A stretch of 64,000 nucleotides of DNA from Olsenella intestinalis (GTDB taxonomy: Bacteria > Actinomycetota > Coriobacteriia > Coriobacteriales > Atopobiaceae). The position numbers and the translations under genes were made by a program. The notes beneath the pieces are model-generated. The model was not told the origin of the DNA. It was given only the letters and a program-made list of their open reading frames with translations, and did no database searches. The stretch is taken from positions 1,011,501-1,075,500 of the forward strand of contig NZ_JALGRK010000001.1 of the NCBI RefSeq assembly GCF_023276655.1. The letters run 5' to 3'. Below, piece after piece: positions 29,769-39,690 of this stretch (within the stretch, counting starts at the first letter, position 1; every line of letters starts with the position of its first letter).

Positions 29769-29825
29769 GAGAAGATCGTGCGGTCCCTGCCCGGTTGGAC
29801 GAACCTGAGCCAGATCGAGGCCTAG
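29769..29825 (+). repeat. Direct repeat copy 2 (orphan radical SAM gene 3' end)
   Basis: GAGAAGATCGTGCGGTCCCTGCCCGGTTGGACGAACCTGAGCCAGATCGAGGCCTAG. Confidence 0.9.
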
Positions 29826-30295
29826 GCCCTGGGCGTCGCTGGTTTGCGCGCGACCAGGTGCAGCCGGAATCGCCTCTGCGCCTCGAGCCTCTCGCACGAG
29901 AGGCCCGACCCCTCGCAGAGCGTGCGGACCTCGTCGAGCGTATACGCGCGCACGTCGCCGTGGCCGACGAGGTTCGCCAGGGGCATCTCTATGTGGTTCA
30001 TGAGCCACACAATGGGCGCCGCGGTCGTGTAGTCGCGCAGGACCAGCCTGCCACCGGGACGCAGCACGCGCGAGGCCTCGCCAAAGAACGCCCGTGAGTT
30101 CGGATAGTGGTGGAAGCTGTTTGCGCAGATGATCGCATCGAAGCTCGCATCGTCGAACGGCAGGTCCTCGGCGTCGCCCACGACGAAGCGCGCGTTCCCG
30201 ATCCCCTTCGCGTCCGCCACCTCCACCATCCGCGGCGTCAGGTCCAGCCCCGTGTAGCGCCTGCCGAAGGGATGGTCCCCGCCGCGCGGGCGCAT
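29822..30295 (-). pseudogene. Class I SAM-dependent methyltransferase, 5'-truncated
   Basis: YTGLDLTPRMVEVADAKG...VVGDAEDLPFDDASFDAIICANSFHHY; Gly-rich motif I and N-terminus absent. Confidence 0.65.
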
Positions 30296-30346
30296 GCGAC
30301 AATGACCCCACGCGTGTGTGACGGAGCGTTTTCGAAGGGGGATTCC

Positions 30347-30706
30347 ATGGACAAGGAACTGCTCGACTACACGACCGAGAAGGTCGACGTGCTGCTTGGC
30401 GCGCCGTCAAGCTCCAAGACGACCCTGGCCGCGTGCCAGGCGTGGAAGGACGCGATCGCGGCCGGCGCCGACGCCGACCAGGCGACGACCAAGCTGCTCG
30501 ACGCCCTCGACGGGCACCACACCACCATCGACGAGGTCCTCGTCTTCGCCCGCGGCGCCGCGAAGCAGATGCTCGGCGAGGACGTTGCCGCCGACATGGA
30601 GGCGCACGCCCTTAAGCGCAAGAAGGAGGGTGCCAAGTACTGCGACTGCCTCGCCTGCCTCACCGCGCAGGAGCTCCTCGCCAGGCACGGCCGCCCCGTG
30701 CTCTGA
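30347..30706 (+). CDS. Conserved small protein with C-terminal CDCLAC
   Basis: MDKELLDYTTEKVDVLL...GAKYCDCLACLTAQELL; good RBS. Confidence 0.7.
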   Translation: MDKELLDYTTEKVDVLLGAPSSSKTTLAACQAWKDAIAAGADADQATTKLLDALDGHHTTIDEVLVFARGAAKQMLGEDVAADMEAHALKRKKEGAKYCDCLACLTAQELLARHGRPVL

Positions 30707-30772
30707 TCCGCGACGCCGGCGCGCCGCCAGGCACGACCGGGTCGTTCGCCCGCAAAGCGAGAGGGGATGACC

Positions 30773-32011
30773 ATGGGGCTACCTGTTTCGCTTCGAGTCG
30801 CGTCGCCGCTGCGCGGTCTAGCCGCGTGCGCCCTCGCTTGCATGCTCGCGCTGTCGGGTTGCGCGCAGGCGCCCTCGGCGCCTTCGGCCGAGAAGAGCCA
30901 GGGCGCGTACGCCGAGGCCGGCTCCTGGAGTCCGCGAGCCGGCGAGCCCGCGCGCCTCGACGACGACGGCTATCTGTACTACCTCGACTACGCGAAGGAC
31001 TACTACTCCGAGGAGGTCCTGCGCAAGCTCGACGAGTCCGGTGCGACGAGGCCGTCCTGCTCGGCCTTCTTCACGCACACCCTCGAGGGCGAGCCGCTCA
31101 CGTGCCGCAACTTCGACGAGCCGCATCGCGTGTCTGCCGAGGACCGCACGATCACCGGGCTCAACGTGGTTCTGCACTGTGCGCCTGCGGGCAAGTACGA
31201 GTCCATAGGCGCCGCCGACGCGGTCTACTGCGACACCAAAAACCCGCTGCTCAAGCGCGGCGGACCCGACGTCGAGGGGTTCAGCGCAGACCTCCTCGAC
31301 ACGATTCCCTACCAGTGCATGGACGCCATGAACGAGAGGGGGCTGGCCGTCTCGGTCCTCATGGTCGACATACGGGAGGGGGAGGAGGGCGCGCGCATGG
31401 CCGCCGGCTCGTCGATCATGCTGCGCCGCCTCGTCGACAACTGCGCTGACGTCGCCGAGGCCATCGACTACGCGAGGACGTCCGACCTCACGCCGGCCGA
31501 CTGGCAGAGCTGTCACCTCTTCGTGACGGACGCCGCCGGCAGAAGCGTCGTCCTCGAGAGCCGCAACGGCGAGCTGTCGACCGTCGAGACCGACGTGGTC
31601 ACCAACTTCTACGTCGGGAGCGACGACATCGCCGACTCGTATTACAAGGGAAGGCTTCGCGAAGAGGCCGTCAGGCTGGTCGACGAGGGCGGCGCCCAGC
31701 GCTACCGGTTCGGCTACGGCCACGGCTACCATCGCTTCGTGACGCTGGCGAGCCAGCTCGAGATGCACCGCGACACGACCTCGGAGACGTACCGGACGCG
31801 CATGTCCGAGGCCGAGGCCCTCGTCATGCTCCAGAGCGTCGCGCAGAACGAGCGGACGGAGGCCGTGGGAACGTCGTTCACCCAGTTCAGCTCCATGTAT
31901 CGAAACGCCGCCCGTACGCTCGAGGTCTGGTCGTTCCAACAGTGGCAGACGTCGTACGCATTCGACGTGCACGGCGAGAGGATTCAAAACGAGAGGGGAG
32001 ATTCATCATGA
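30773..32011 (+). CDS. Linear amide C-N hydrolase (choloylglycine hydrolase-like), lipoprotein
   Basis: Lipobox [48 protein letters not shown]-terminal-nucleophile family pattern. Confidence 0.78.
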   Translation: MGLPVSLRVASPLRGLAACALACMLALSGCAQAPSAPSAEKSQGAYAEAGSWSPRAGEPARLDDDGYLYYLDYAKDYYSEEVLRKLDESGATRPSCSAFFTHTLEGEPLTCRNFDEPHRVSAEDRTITGLNVVLHCAPAGKYESIGAADAVYCDTKNPLLKRGGPDVEGFSADLLDTIPYQCMDAMNERGLAVSVLMVDIREGEEGARMAAGSSIMLRRLVDNCADVAEAIDYARTSDLTPADWQSCHLFVTDAAGRSVVLESRNGELSTVETDVVTNFYVGSDDIADSYYKGRLREEAVRLVDEGGAQRYRFGYGHGYHRFVTLASQLEMHRDTTSETYRTRMSEAEALVMLQSVAQNERTEAVGTSFTQFSSMYRNAARTLEVWSFQQWQTSYAFDVHGERIQNERGDSS

Positions 32012-32973
32012 AGGTGCTTCCGGTTATCTTTCGCACGGACGGGTTCATGACGCAGCCGTTCGCCTTTGGCGGCGAGGAGGGGCCCGAGGCCTTCGACGCC
32101 TCGGTGCGCTATCGCTCGGGCCTGCAGAACTACCTCATCGACACCGGCGACGAGGTCATCCTCGTGGACACGGGCCTTCCCGCGGGGACGCCCGAGGAGT
32201 CGCCCGACGAGACGACCATGATCTACACGGGGCATGACAGGATGGGCTACCTCGAGGCACTTGCGGATTTGGGCTACGCTCCCGAGCAGGTGGGCAAGGT
32301 CCTTCTCACCCACAAGCACGGCGACCACTCCGGCGAGCTCGCGAGCTTCCCCAACGCGCGCATCTACGTGAACGAGAACGAGGTGGGTGCCGACGAGCTG
32401 CGGGGCCTGGGCAACGTCGAGCCTGTGGCGTTCACGGACGGCGCGTACAAGAACTTCCCGGAGAGCCAGCGCATCGCCGACGGCGTCTGGTACCTGCGTG
32501 CGGAGGGCCACACGCGCGGCAACGCGATCGTAGTGGTGGAGGACGCTGACGAGGGGCTCTTCTACATGATCCACGGCGACGTCACCTACACTGACGAGGC
32601 GCTCTACGAGAACAAGCTCTCGGTGGTGTTCGAGGACGCGGCCGCCGCGCGCGAGACACTCGACCGCGTGCGCGCCTTCGTCGCGTCCAACCCCACGGTC
32701 TACCTCTCGACGCACACGCCGCTGGGCGTGGAGAACCTCGAGGCGAAGCGCGTGGTCGACCTGGAGATGCCGCCCGAGACCATCCCGGTGGGGGAGGTCA
32801 CCTTCAAGACGCGCTCGGGCAAGTACGTCTGCTCGGTCTGCGGCTACGTGTACGACCCGGCCGTCGGCGACGAGGCCGCGGGCATCGCGCCCGGCACGCC
32901 GTTCGAGGAGCTGCCCGACGACTGGAGGTGTCCGCGCTGCAAGCAGCCCAAGGACGTCTTCAACGCGGCGTAG
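32008..32973 (+). CDS. MBL-fold metallohydrolase fused to a C-terminal rubredoxin domain
   Basis: [23 protein letters not shown] plus [47 protein letters not shown]. Confidence 0.88.
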   Translation: MKVLPVIFRTDGFMTQPFAFGGEEGPEAFDASVRYRSGLQNYLIDTGDEVILVDTGLPAGTPEESPDETTMIYTGHDRMGYLEALADLGYAPEQVGKVLLTHKHGDHSGELASFPNARIYVNENEVGADELRGLGNVEPVAFTDGAYKNFPESQRIADGVWYLRAEGHTRGNAIVVVEDADEGLFYMIHGDVTYTDEALYENKLSVVFEDAAAARETLDRVRAFVASNPTVYLSTHTPLGVENLEAKRVVDLEMPPETIPVGEVTFKTRSGKYVCSVCGYVYDPAVGDEAAGIAPGTPFEELPDDWRCPRCKQPKDVFNAA

Positions 32974-32981
32974 GGGGCTGC

Positions 32982-33545
32982 ATGGACGTGACGCGCTCAG
33001 GGACGGCCGCCCGCGCGACTGCGGCGGCCGTCGCTTCGGCCGCGCTCGCGCTGGCGGTCCTGGCGGGCGTCGGCCTTGGCGGGTGCTCCTCTCGGCAGGG
33101 TGGCTCTCCTGCTGCAGGCGCTTCGCAGGCCGAGAAGAGCGAGGCCTCGGGGCAGGGACAGGGCCAGGGGGCCGTGACTGACGCCGCGGCCGCGACGATC
33201 GCGCTCGACGTGGCGGGACGTCGCCTCACGGTCGCGACCGCGGACACGGCGGCCGCCTCGGCGCTTGCAGAGAGGTTGCGCGAGGGGCCCGTCACGCTGA
33301 GCCTTCGCTCGTACGGCGGCTTCGAGCGCGTGGGCGCGCTCCCGTGGGCGCTTCCCGCAAGCGACGAGCAGCTGAGGGCCGAGCCGGGCGACGTCATGCT
33401 CTACCAGGGCAACCAGGTCTGCGTGTTCACGGGTTCCAACAGCTGGGCATACACGCGACTCGGGCACGTCGAGGGCGTCTCGGCCGACGAGCTCGCGCAG
33501 GCGCTCGGCGACGCAGATGTGGAGATGACGCTGCGCGTGCCCTAG
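32982..33545 (+). CDS. Lipoprotein with cyclophilin-like domain
   Basis: Lipobox GLGGCSS; LRSYGGFERVGALPWALP...GDVMLYQGNQVCVFTGSNSWAYTRLGHVEG. Confidence 0.68.
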   Translation: MDVTRSGTAARATAAAVASAALALAVLAGVGLGGCSSRQGGSPAAGASQAEKSEASGQGQGQGAVTDAAAATIALDVAGRRLTVATADTAAASALAERLREGPVTLSLRSYGGFERVGALPWALPASDEQLRAEPGDVMLYQGNQVCVFTGSNSWAYTRLGHVEGVSADELAQALGDADVEMTLRVP

Positions 33546-33590
33546 GCGTCGCGCGGGCGAGAGGGACGGGACGACCGATTGGGGAATCGC

Positions 33591-34196
33591 ATGGCAAGGG
33601 GCAACTACGAGGACTCGCGCGAGATGACCGACGACGAGATCGAGCGCTTCGTGGCGTACATGAACAGCGGGCGCGAGGTCGAGGGCGGATCTGAGATGCA
33701 CCGTCTCATGACGGCCGCCTCCGAGCGCGCGATGCGCATCACCTCGCGCATGAACGCGAGCTTCGAGAGCCTCTCGGACGTGCGCCGGCAGCTCGAGGAG
33801 CTCTGGAGGTGCGAGCTGCCCGAGGGCGTGGGGCTGTTCCCGCCGTTCACGACCGACTGCGGGCTCAACACCCACGTGGGGGCCGGCGTGTTCATCAACG
33901 CGGGTTGCCGCTTCCAGGACCAGGGTGGCATCTACATCGGCGAGCGCGCTCTTATCGGCCACAACGCCGTGATCGCGACGCTCAACCACAACATGGACCC
34001 GGTCAGGAGGGCGAACCTTCTGCCCGCGCCCGTTCGCATCGGCGACGACGCGTGGCTCGGCGCGAACGTGACGGTGCTGCCCGGCGTCACCATCGGGAAC
34101 GGCGCGGTGGTCGCCGCGGGTGCCGTCGTTTCGAGGGACGTCGAGGAGAACACCGTCGTGGGCGGCGTCCCGGCGCGCCTCCTGCGGCGCCTCTAG
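33591..34196 (+). CDS. Sugar O-acetyltransferase (maltose/galactoside acetyltransferase family)
   Basis: PFTTDCGLNTHVGAGVFINAGCRFQDQGGIYIGERALIGHNAVIATLNHNMDP; DDAWLGANVTVLPGVTIGNGAVVAAGAVVSRDV. Confidence 0.9.
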   Translation: MARGNYEDSREMTDDEIERFVAYMNSGREVEGGSEMHRLMTAASERAMRITSRMNASFESLSDVRRQLEELWRCELPEGVGLFPPFTTDCGLNTHVGAGVFINAGCRFQDQGGIYIGERALIGHNAVIATLNHNMDPVRRANLLPAPVRIGDDAWLGANVTVLPGVTIGNGAVVAAGAVVSRDVEENTVVGGVPARLLRRL

Positions 34197-34315
34197 CCGT
34201 CCTGGGGCCGCCTGCGCCGCGAGCAGCCCAATCCACGCATCTCGCAGCATATCCTGTAGGTGCGAAGCCGTGCCTTTGGGATAATACACACCACCTAACG
34301 GTTGGAATGTAAGGG

Positions 34316-37174
34316 GTGATCCACGTGCTACCCTCCGGGCAACTCGGCATCATCTTGCAGTTTGCGTTCGCGACCCTCCTGCCTGTCGTCGCGAGCTCGC
34401 TTCTGACCCTCGCGTTCAAGAAGACGGGCCTCTCCAAGATGGGCTTCTGGCAGAAGCAGGTCCTCTGCGGCCTCATCTTCGGCATGATCGCCATCTTCGG
34501 CAACGAGTTCGGCATCAAGACCGCGGACGCCACGATGAACGTGCGTGATGCCGCGCCGCTCGTGGCGGGCCTCTACTTCGGCGGCCCCGCGGGCATCATG
34601 GCGGGCATCATCGGCGGCGTCGAGCGCTGGTTCTCCGTCCTGTGGGGCGGCGGCATGTACACGCGCGTGGCGTGCAGCGTGGCGACGATCGCCATCGGCT
34701 TCTACGCAGCCCTGCTCGACAAGTTCCTCTTCCAGGACCGCAAGCCCACCTGGCCGCTCGCGCTGGCCATCGGCATGGTCGCCGAGGTGCTGCACCTGCT
34801 GCTCGTCTTCCTCACGAACCTCAACGACGCCTCCCACGCGTTCTTGGTCGTCCAGGCCTGCTCGGTTCCCATGATCAGCTGCAACGGCATCTCGGTGGCG
34901 CTCTCCAGCGCCGCGATGACGCTCATGAACGGGCGCAAGCTCATGAACCCCCACAGCACGCGCGAGATCTCTCAGGTCATTCAGGTCGGCATGCTCGGCG
35001 TCGTCGCGGTCGGCTTCTGCATTACCGTCGGCTTCATGTTCGCGCTGCAGCAGAGCACGATGACCGCGTCGGCCACCTCGACCCTCAAGCGATCGCTCGA
35101 CGAGGTCAAGGCCGACATCCGCGACGCCTCCGACGCCAACCTGCTTCAGAGGACGTGGGAGATCTCCAAGGACGTCCCGTCCGTCGCGGACGCGGCCAAC
35201 ATTGACCTCGCCGCGGTCGCGCGCGAGCACAACGTGAGCGACATCTACGTCGTAGACAACACGGCCCGGATCGTAGCCAGCAACAACCCGACCTACATCG
35301 GCTTCGACATGCGCTCTGGCGAGCAGTCTTCCGCCTTCCTGGATCTCCTTCCCGCGGGACGCTCTATCCAGTACGTGCAGGACTACCGCCCCATGTCCGC
35401 CGACGGCAACGAGTGGCGCAAGTTCGCCGGCGTCCGCATCCAGGGCGGCTTCATCCAGGGCGGCTATGACGGCGGCCAGTTCCTCAACGACATCGTGGCG
35501 CAGGTGTGCCTGGCCGTCGCGAACCGCCACGTCGGCCAGGACGGCCTCGTCATCGTCATGAAGGAGGACGGCGAGTTCGTGGGTACCCGCAAGGACGTCT
35601 CGCTCTTCTCCGCCGAGAAGAGCCCACTTGTGGGGGACGTGAAGTCGAACGGGACCGACACCCTCTTCCAGACGAGCCTCTACGGCGTCGACTACTTCGC
35701 CTACCAGGAGGACGTCGAGGGCCTGCGTGCCATCGCTCTTCTCCCCGTGGCCGAGGCGGTCCAGACGCGCGACCTTGCCGTCCTCGTCATCTCGTTCATG
35801 GAGGTGCTCGTGTTCGCGGCACTGTTCGCGGCCATCTTCATCCTCATCCGCCACGTCGTGGTCAACAGCATCTGGCAGGTCAACGGGACGCTCGAGGAGA
35901 TCACGTCGGGTGACCTCGAGGCCAAGGTCGACGTGAGGCACAGCTCCGAGTTCTCGTCGCTCTCCGACGACATCAACCGCACCGTCGCCGCCCTGCGCGA
36001 CGCCATCGCGGCCGAGGGCAAGCGCATCGAGCGCGACCTCGCGACGGCCAAGGCGATCCAGTCGTCGGCGCTGCCGAGGACCTTCCCGCCCTTCCCCGAC
36101 GTGGAGGCCTTCGACATCTACGCCTCGATGAACGCGGCGCGCGAGGTCGGCGGCGACTTCTACGACTTCTATCTCATCGACGACCACACGCTCGGCTTCC
36201 TCATCGCCGACGTGAGCGGCAAGGGCATCCCCGCCTCGCTGTACATGATGACGGCCAAGACCGAGCTTGCGAACTACATGAAGCGCGGCATCGACCTCGC
36301 CGAGGCGGTCGCGAGCGCCAACCGCAACCTCTGCGCCGGAAACGACGCGACCATGTTCGTCACGGCGTGGTGCGGCACGCTCGACTACAACACCGGCGAG
36401 CTGACCTACGTCAACGCGGGCCACAACCCGCCGCTCCTGCGACATGGCGGAGAGTGGACGTGGCTCAAGGAGAAGAACGGCCCCATCCTCGGCCTGTTCG
36501 AGCAGTCCAAGTACACCTCCTCGACCATCACGATCGAGCCGACCGACGAGCTGCTCCTCTACACCGACGGCGTCAACGAGGCCTTCGACCCCGACGGCGA
36601 GGAGTTCGGCAACGCGCGCCTCGAGGAGTTTCTCCAGCGCAACAGCGCCTCGCACCCGCGCATGCTCGTCGACCTGCTTCAGGCAGAGCTTCGCCGGTGG
36701 GCCAACGGCGCCGAGCAGTCTGACGACATCACCATGCTCTGCCTCGAGTACGGCGTCCCGCCCGAGGTGACGGGTCTGCTGACGGTGCGCGCCACGACCG
36801 AAGGGTCGGAGCAGGTCAGGCGCCGCATGGACCTCGACCTCTCGAAGTTCCAGTGCCCGCCGCAGGTGCGCCGCCAGATCGAGCTCATCGTCGAGGAGCT
36901 GTTCGTCAACGTGTGCGAGCATGGTTACGACCAGCAGGACGAGCCCGGCGACGTGCAGGTCTCCTACGTGTACAACGCGAAGCCCGACTCCATCGTGGTG
37001 TGCCTCGCTGACTGGGGCAGGCCGTTCGACCCGCTCAAGTACGAGCCCTCCGTCCCCGGGGACGGCAACCTCCTCACGGGCATGGGCGTAAAGCTCGCGC
37101 TCGAGAACATGGATGACGCCGCCTATCTCCGCGACGGTGACCGAAACGTCATCGCGTTCCTCAAGAATTGGTGA
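34316..37174 (+). CDS. SpoIIE-family PP2C phosphatase with N-terminal membrane region, HAMP and C-terminal HATPase (anti-sigma-like) domain
   Basis: AAREVGGDFYDFYLIDDHTLGFLIADVSGKGIPASLYMM; LTYVNAGHNPPLL; LLLYTDGVNEAFDPDGEEFG; C-terminal IELIVEELFVNVCEHGY. Confidence 0.88.
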   Translation: MIHVLPSGQLGIILQFAFATLLPVVASSLLTLAFKKTGLSKMGFWQKQVLCGLIFGMIAIFGNEFGIKTADATMNVRDAAPLVAGLYFGGPAGIMAGIIGGVERWFSVLWGGGMYTRVACSVATIAIGFYAALLDKFLFQDRKPTWPLALAIGMVAEVLHLLLVFLTNLNDASHAFLVVQACSVPMISCNGISVALSSAAMTLMNGRKLMNPHSTREISQVIQVGMLGVVAVGFCITVGFMFALQQSTMTASATSTLKRSLDEVKADIRDASDANLLQRTWEISKDVPSVADAANIDLAAVAREHNVSDIYVVDNTARIVASNNPTYIGFDMRSGEQSSAFLDLLPAGRSIQYVQDYRPMSADGNEWRKFAGVRIQGGFIQGGYDGGQFLNDIVAQVCLAVANRHVGQDGLVIVMKEDGEFVGTRKDVSLFSAEKSPLVGDVKSNGTDTLFQTSLYGVDYFAYQEDVEGLRAIALLPVAEAVQTRDLAVLVISFMEVLVFAALFAAIFILIRHVVVNSIWQVNGTLEEITSGDLEAKVDVRHSSEFSSLSDDINRTVAALRDAIAAEGKRIERDLATAKAIQSSALPRTFPPFPDVEAFDIYASMNAAREVGGDFYDFYLIDDHTLGFLIADVSGKGIPASLYMMTAKTELANYMKRGIDLAEAVASANRNLCAGNDATMFVTAWCGTLDYNTGELTYVNAGHNPPLLRHGGEWTWLKEKNGPILGLFEQSKYTSSTITIEPTDELLLYTDGVNEAFDPDGEEFGNARLEEFLQRNSASHPRMLVDLLQAELRRWANGAEQSDDITMLCLEYGVPPEVTGLLTVRATTEGSEQVRRRMDLDLSKFQCPPQVRRQIELIVEELFVNVCEHGYDQQDEPGDVQVSYVYNAKPDSIVVCLADWGRPFDPLKYEPSVPGDGNLLTGMGVKLALENMDDAAYLRDGDRNVIAFLKNW

Positions 37175-37276
37175 TGACCGCAGCGTACTGTGCATACAGT
37201 CGGGTGCGGGCCGTGCGTTCGCGCCCTGTCCGCACCATGCGATATGGTCTGGAGTAGACGAGGGAAGGCGCAGGCA

Positions 37277-38650
37277 GTGGGAGAGAACGAGCAGGGCCAT
37301 GGCCGCACCGCGGCCCAGGCGGGATGGCATGCGTCCAGGTACAACCTCATGGCGAGGGTGCCCGGCAGCAAGAACGTCGCGATAGCGAACCTCTTCAGGG
37401 GCACATGCGCCGAGTACACGCCCATCGAGCTCTACCTGCTGTCCGTGCTCGACGAGATCGACGAGCGCCACCCCATCATCGACAGGCTCTCTCGTCGCGG
37501 CGTCGTCGTGAACTTCGACGAGCTCGCCGCCGTCGAGACGCTCGGCCGCGCTGCATGCGCCGCCCCGGGCATCGTCTCGCTCACGATCTGTCCCACGATG
37601 GGCTGCAACTTCGACTGCCCGTACTGCTTCGAGAACCACCGCGCCGGCAAGATGAGCCGGGAGGTGCAGGACGACGTCGTGGCGCTCGCCGAGCGCATGC
37701 TCGAGGCCTCCGGCGTTCGCCGGCTTGCCGTCACCTGGTTCGGCGGCGAGCCGCTGCTGTTCCCCGACGTCATCGAGTCGCTTTCCGAGCGCCTGATGGC
37801 CCTCGCGGAGGAGAGGGGCTGCACCTACAAGGCCGGCATCATCACCAACGGCTACCTGCTCGACCAGGGCGTCGTCGACATGCTCGCGAAGGCCAAGGTC
37901 GACACCGCGCAGGTGACCATCGACGGACTCGGGCCCACCCACGACGCGACGCGGCGCCTCGCGGGCGGCGGCGGGACCTTCGAGCGCATCACCTCCAACC
38001 TCCGCGGCCTCAAGATCCCGTTCAGGGTCACCATCAGGCACAACGTCCACGAGGACAACCGTGCCGAGATGGACGGGCTCGAGGCCCTGGTCAAGCGCAT
38101 GGCCGAGGAGTCGGGCAACCGGCTCGACTACTACCCCGCGCCCGTGAGCGGCTCCGAGGCGGCGGACGTCCGCGGCGAGCAGGTCGGGCTCCTGTGCGAC
38201 TCGTCCGCAAACGAGGTCGGCGTCCGTCAGGAGGCGAGGCGCTTTGTGCGTGGCAGGGGATCCTTCTGTGGCGCCTGCATGCTCTGGAGCGTCGGCGTTG
38301 ACGACAAGGGCAACCTCTACAAGTGCTGGGAGTCCGTCGACAAGGTCGAGGACTCGTTCGGCCACGCGCGAGACTGGGACCCCAAGGACCCGATCGCCTC
38401 CGCCTCGCGCGCTGACAACCTGACCAAGTACCTCAACCTCGCGGCGCCGCTGCCCGACGACGAGTGCCGCGCGTGCGTATGGCTGCCGCACTGCGCGGGC
38501 GGCTGCCCCAACCGGCGGCTCGCGGGGTCGCGCCCCTGCGTCGCCTACCGTGACGACCCCGAGTCGTTCGTCCTCGCGCTTCACGCGCGCATCGGCGAGA
38601 AGGGCGACGCCGCCTGCGGCAGCAAGCGTAGCCTCTTGCCCGACGAGTAG
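37277..38650 (+). CDS. Radical SAM/SPASM-domain protein
   Basis: CPTMGCNFDCPYCFENHRAGKMS (CxxxCxxC), WFGGEPLLFPDVIESLS, C-terminal Cys clusters CGACMLWSVGVDDKGNLYKCWE and CRACVWLPHCAGGCPNRR; start uncertain. Confidence 0.88.
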   Translation: MGENEQGHGRTAAQAGWHASRYNLMARVPGSKNVAIANLFRGTCAEYTPIELYLLSVLDEIDERHPIIDRLSRRGVVVNFDELAAVETLGRAACAAPGIVSLTICPTMGCNFDCPYCFENHRAGKMSREVQDDVVALAERMLEASGVRRLAVTWFGGEPLLFPDVIESLSERLMALAEERGCTYKAGIITNGYLLDQGVVDMLAKAKVDTAQVTIDGLGPTHDATRRLAGGGGTFERITSNLRGLKIPFRVTIRHNVHEDNRAEMDGLEALVKRMAEESGNRLDYYPAPVSGSEAADVRGEQVGLLCDSSANEVGVRQEARRFVRGRGSFCGACMLWSVGVDDKGNLYKCWESVDKVEDSFGHARDWDPKDPIASASRADNLTKYLNLAAPLPDDECRACVWLPHCAGGCPNRRLAGSRPCVAYRDDPESFVLALHARIGEKGDAACGSKRSLLPDE

Positions 38651-38653
38651 GGG

Positions 38654-39688
38654 GTGGATCGCGTGGACCGCACGTTCGTCTTCGAGATCCTGTGCGCGCT
38701 CCTTGCCGCCGACGGGCGCCAGGAGTCGCTCTTCGGCGAGCGCACGCCGGCCGTGGGCGAGGCCTTCGCGCGCAGCCTCGTGGGTGCGGGTTTTCCCGAG
38801 CTCTGGTTCGAGCTGCCGCTTGCGGGCGAGCCCTGGCTCGACCTCCATGCGCTCGTCTCGCACGACGACGCGCGCGCCGCGGCCGATGCCGCCGGCACGC
38901 GCCGCCTCGCCTTCGCGAACCTCTCCGACGCCTACGACCGCGCCCTCGCGTGGTTCGCCTCCCAGGACGCCCGCGACGTGCGCCAGCTCGCGCTCAGCTT
39001 CGACACCTCGGCCGGCGACGTCGACACCCCGGCCGTGCAGCTCCTCGTGAGCCGCCCCGACTCCTCCGTCGCGGCGGGATTCCTCGAGGCGGCGGGCCAG
39101 GGCGGCCTCGCCGAAGCCCACCGCGCGTTCACGGGTCGCATGCCCGCGGGCTGGTTCGCCTGCTACGAGGGCTGCTTCCCCCGTCGTCACGCAGCCGAGA
39201 AGAGCGCGTGGGTCCGGGTCGAGTGCATCGTCGGGGACGCGGCCCAGTCCGCGTACGCGGCAGGGGAGGGCGCCCTTCGCGACGACCTCGCCCGGCTTGG
39301 CATGGCGGGCCTGCCCGACGACGCATATGCGACCGTCTCGAGACTCGCGCGCTCGCCCTTTCCGCTCGAGCTGCAGTTCGACGTCGGCGAGGGAGGGCGG
39401 CCCCTGCCGCGCCTCTCGGCCAGCGTGCGCTTCCAGCCGGACGACTGGGCCCAGCCGGCGCGCCGCGCCGAGATCGCGCGCCTCGCCGGCTGGGTCGAGG
39501 GCATGGGCCTTTCCGACGCGCGCTGGCGCGACCTCGCCGGCTGCGCCTTCGCCAAGCGCCTCGCCCACGGTGACGCCGCCGTCACCCTCTCGTGCCTGCC
39601 CGCCTTTGTGAAGCTCCGCTGGCGCGCGGGCCTGCCCGCCGACGCAAAGGCCTACCTGCTCGCGCGCATCGAGACCGAGGGGGCGTGA
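38654..39688 (+). CDS. Unknown protein A, paralog of the next ORF
   Basis: Immediately downstream of the radical SAM gene; LLAADGRQESLFGE, FELPLAGEPWLDLHAL, SFDTSAGD, FVKLRWRAGL shared with next ORF. Confidence 0.75.
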   Translation: MDRVDRTFVFEILCALLAADGRQESLFGERTPAVGEAFARSLVGAGFPELWFELPLAGEPWLDLHALVSHDDARAAADAAGTRRLAFANLSDAYDRALAWFASQDARDVRQLALSFDTSAGDVDTPAVQLLVSRPDSSVAAGFLEAAGQGGLAEAHRAFTGRMPAGWFACYEGCFPRRHAAEKSAWVRVECIVGDAAQSAYAAGEGALRDDLARLGMAGLPDDAYATVSRLARSPFPLELQFDVGEGGRPLPRLSASVRFQPDDWAQPARRAEIARLAGWVEGMGLSDARWRDLAGCAFAKRLAHGDAAVTLSCLPAFVKLRWRAGLPADAKAYLLARIETEGA

Positions 39689-39690
39689 CC

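Noticed and set aside
34328-39568. 1746-aa minus-strand ORF
   Set aside because: Shadow ORF antisense to the SpoIIE-type, radical SAM and paralog genes; no motifs
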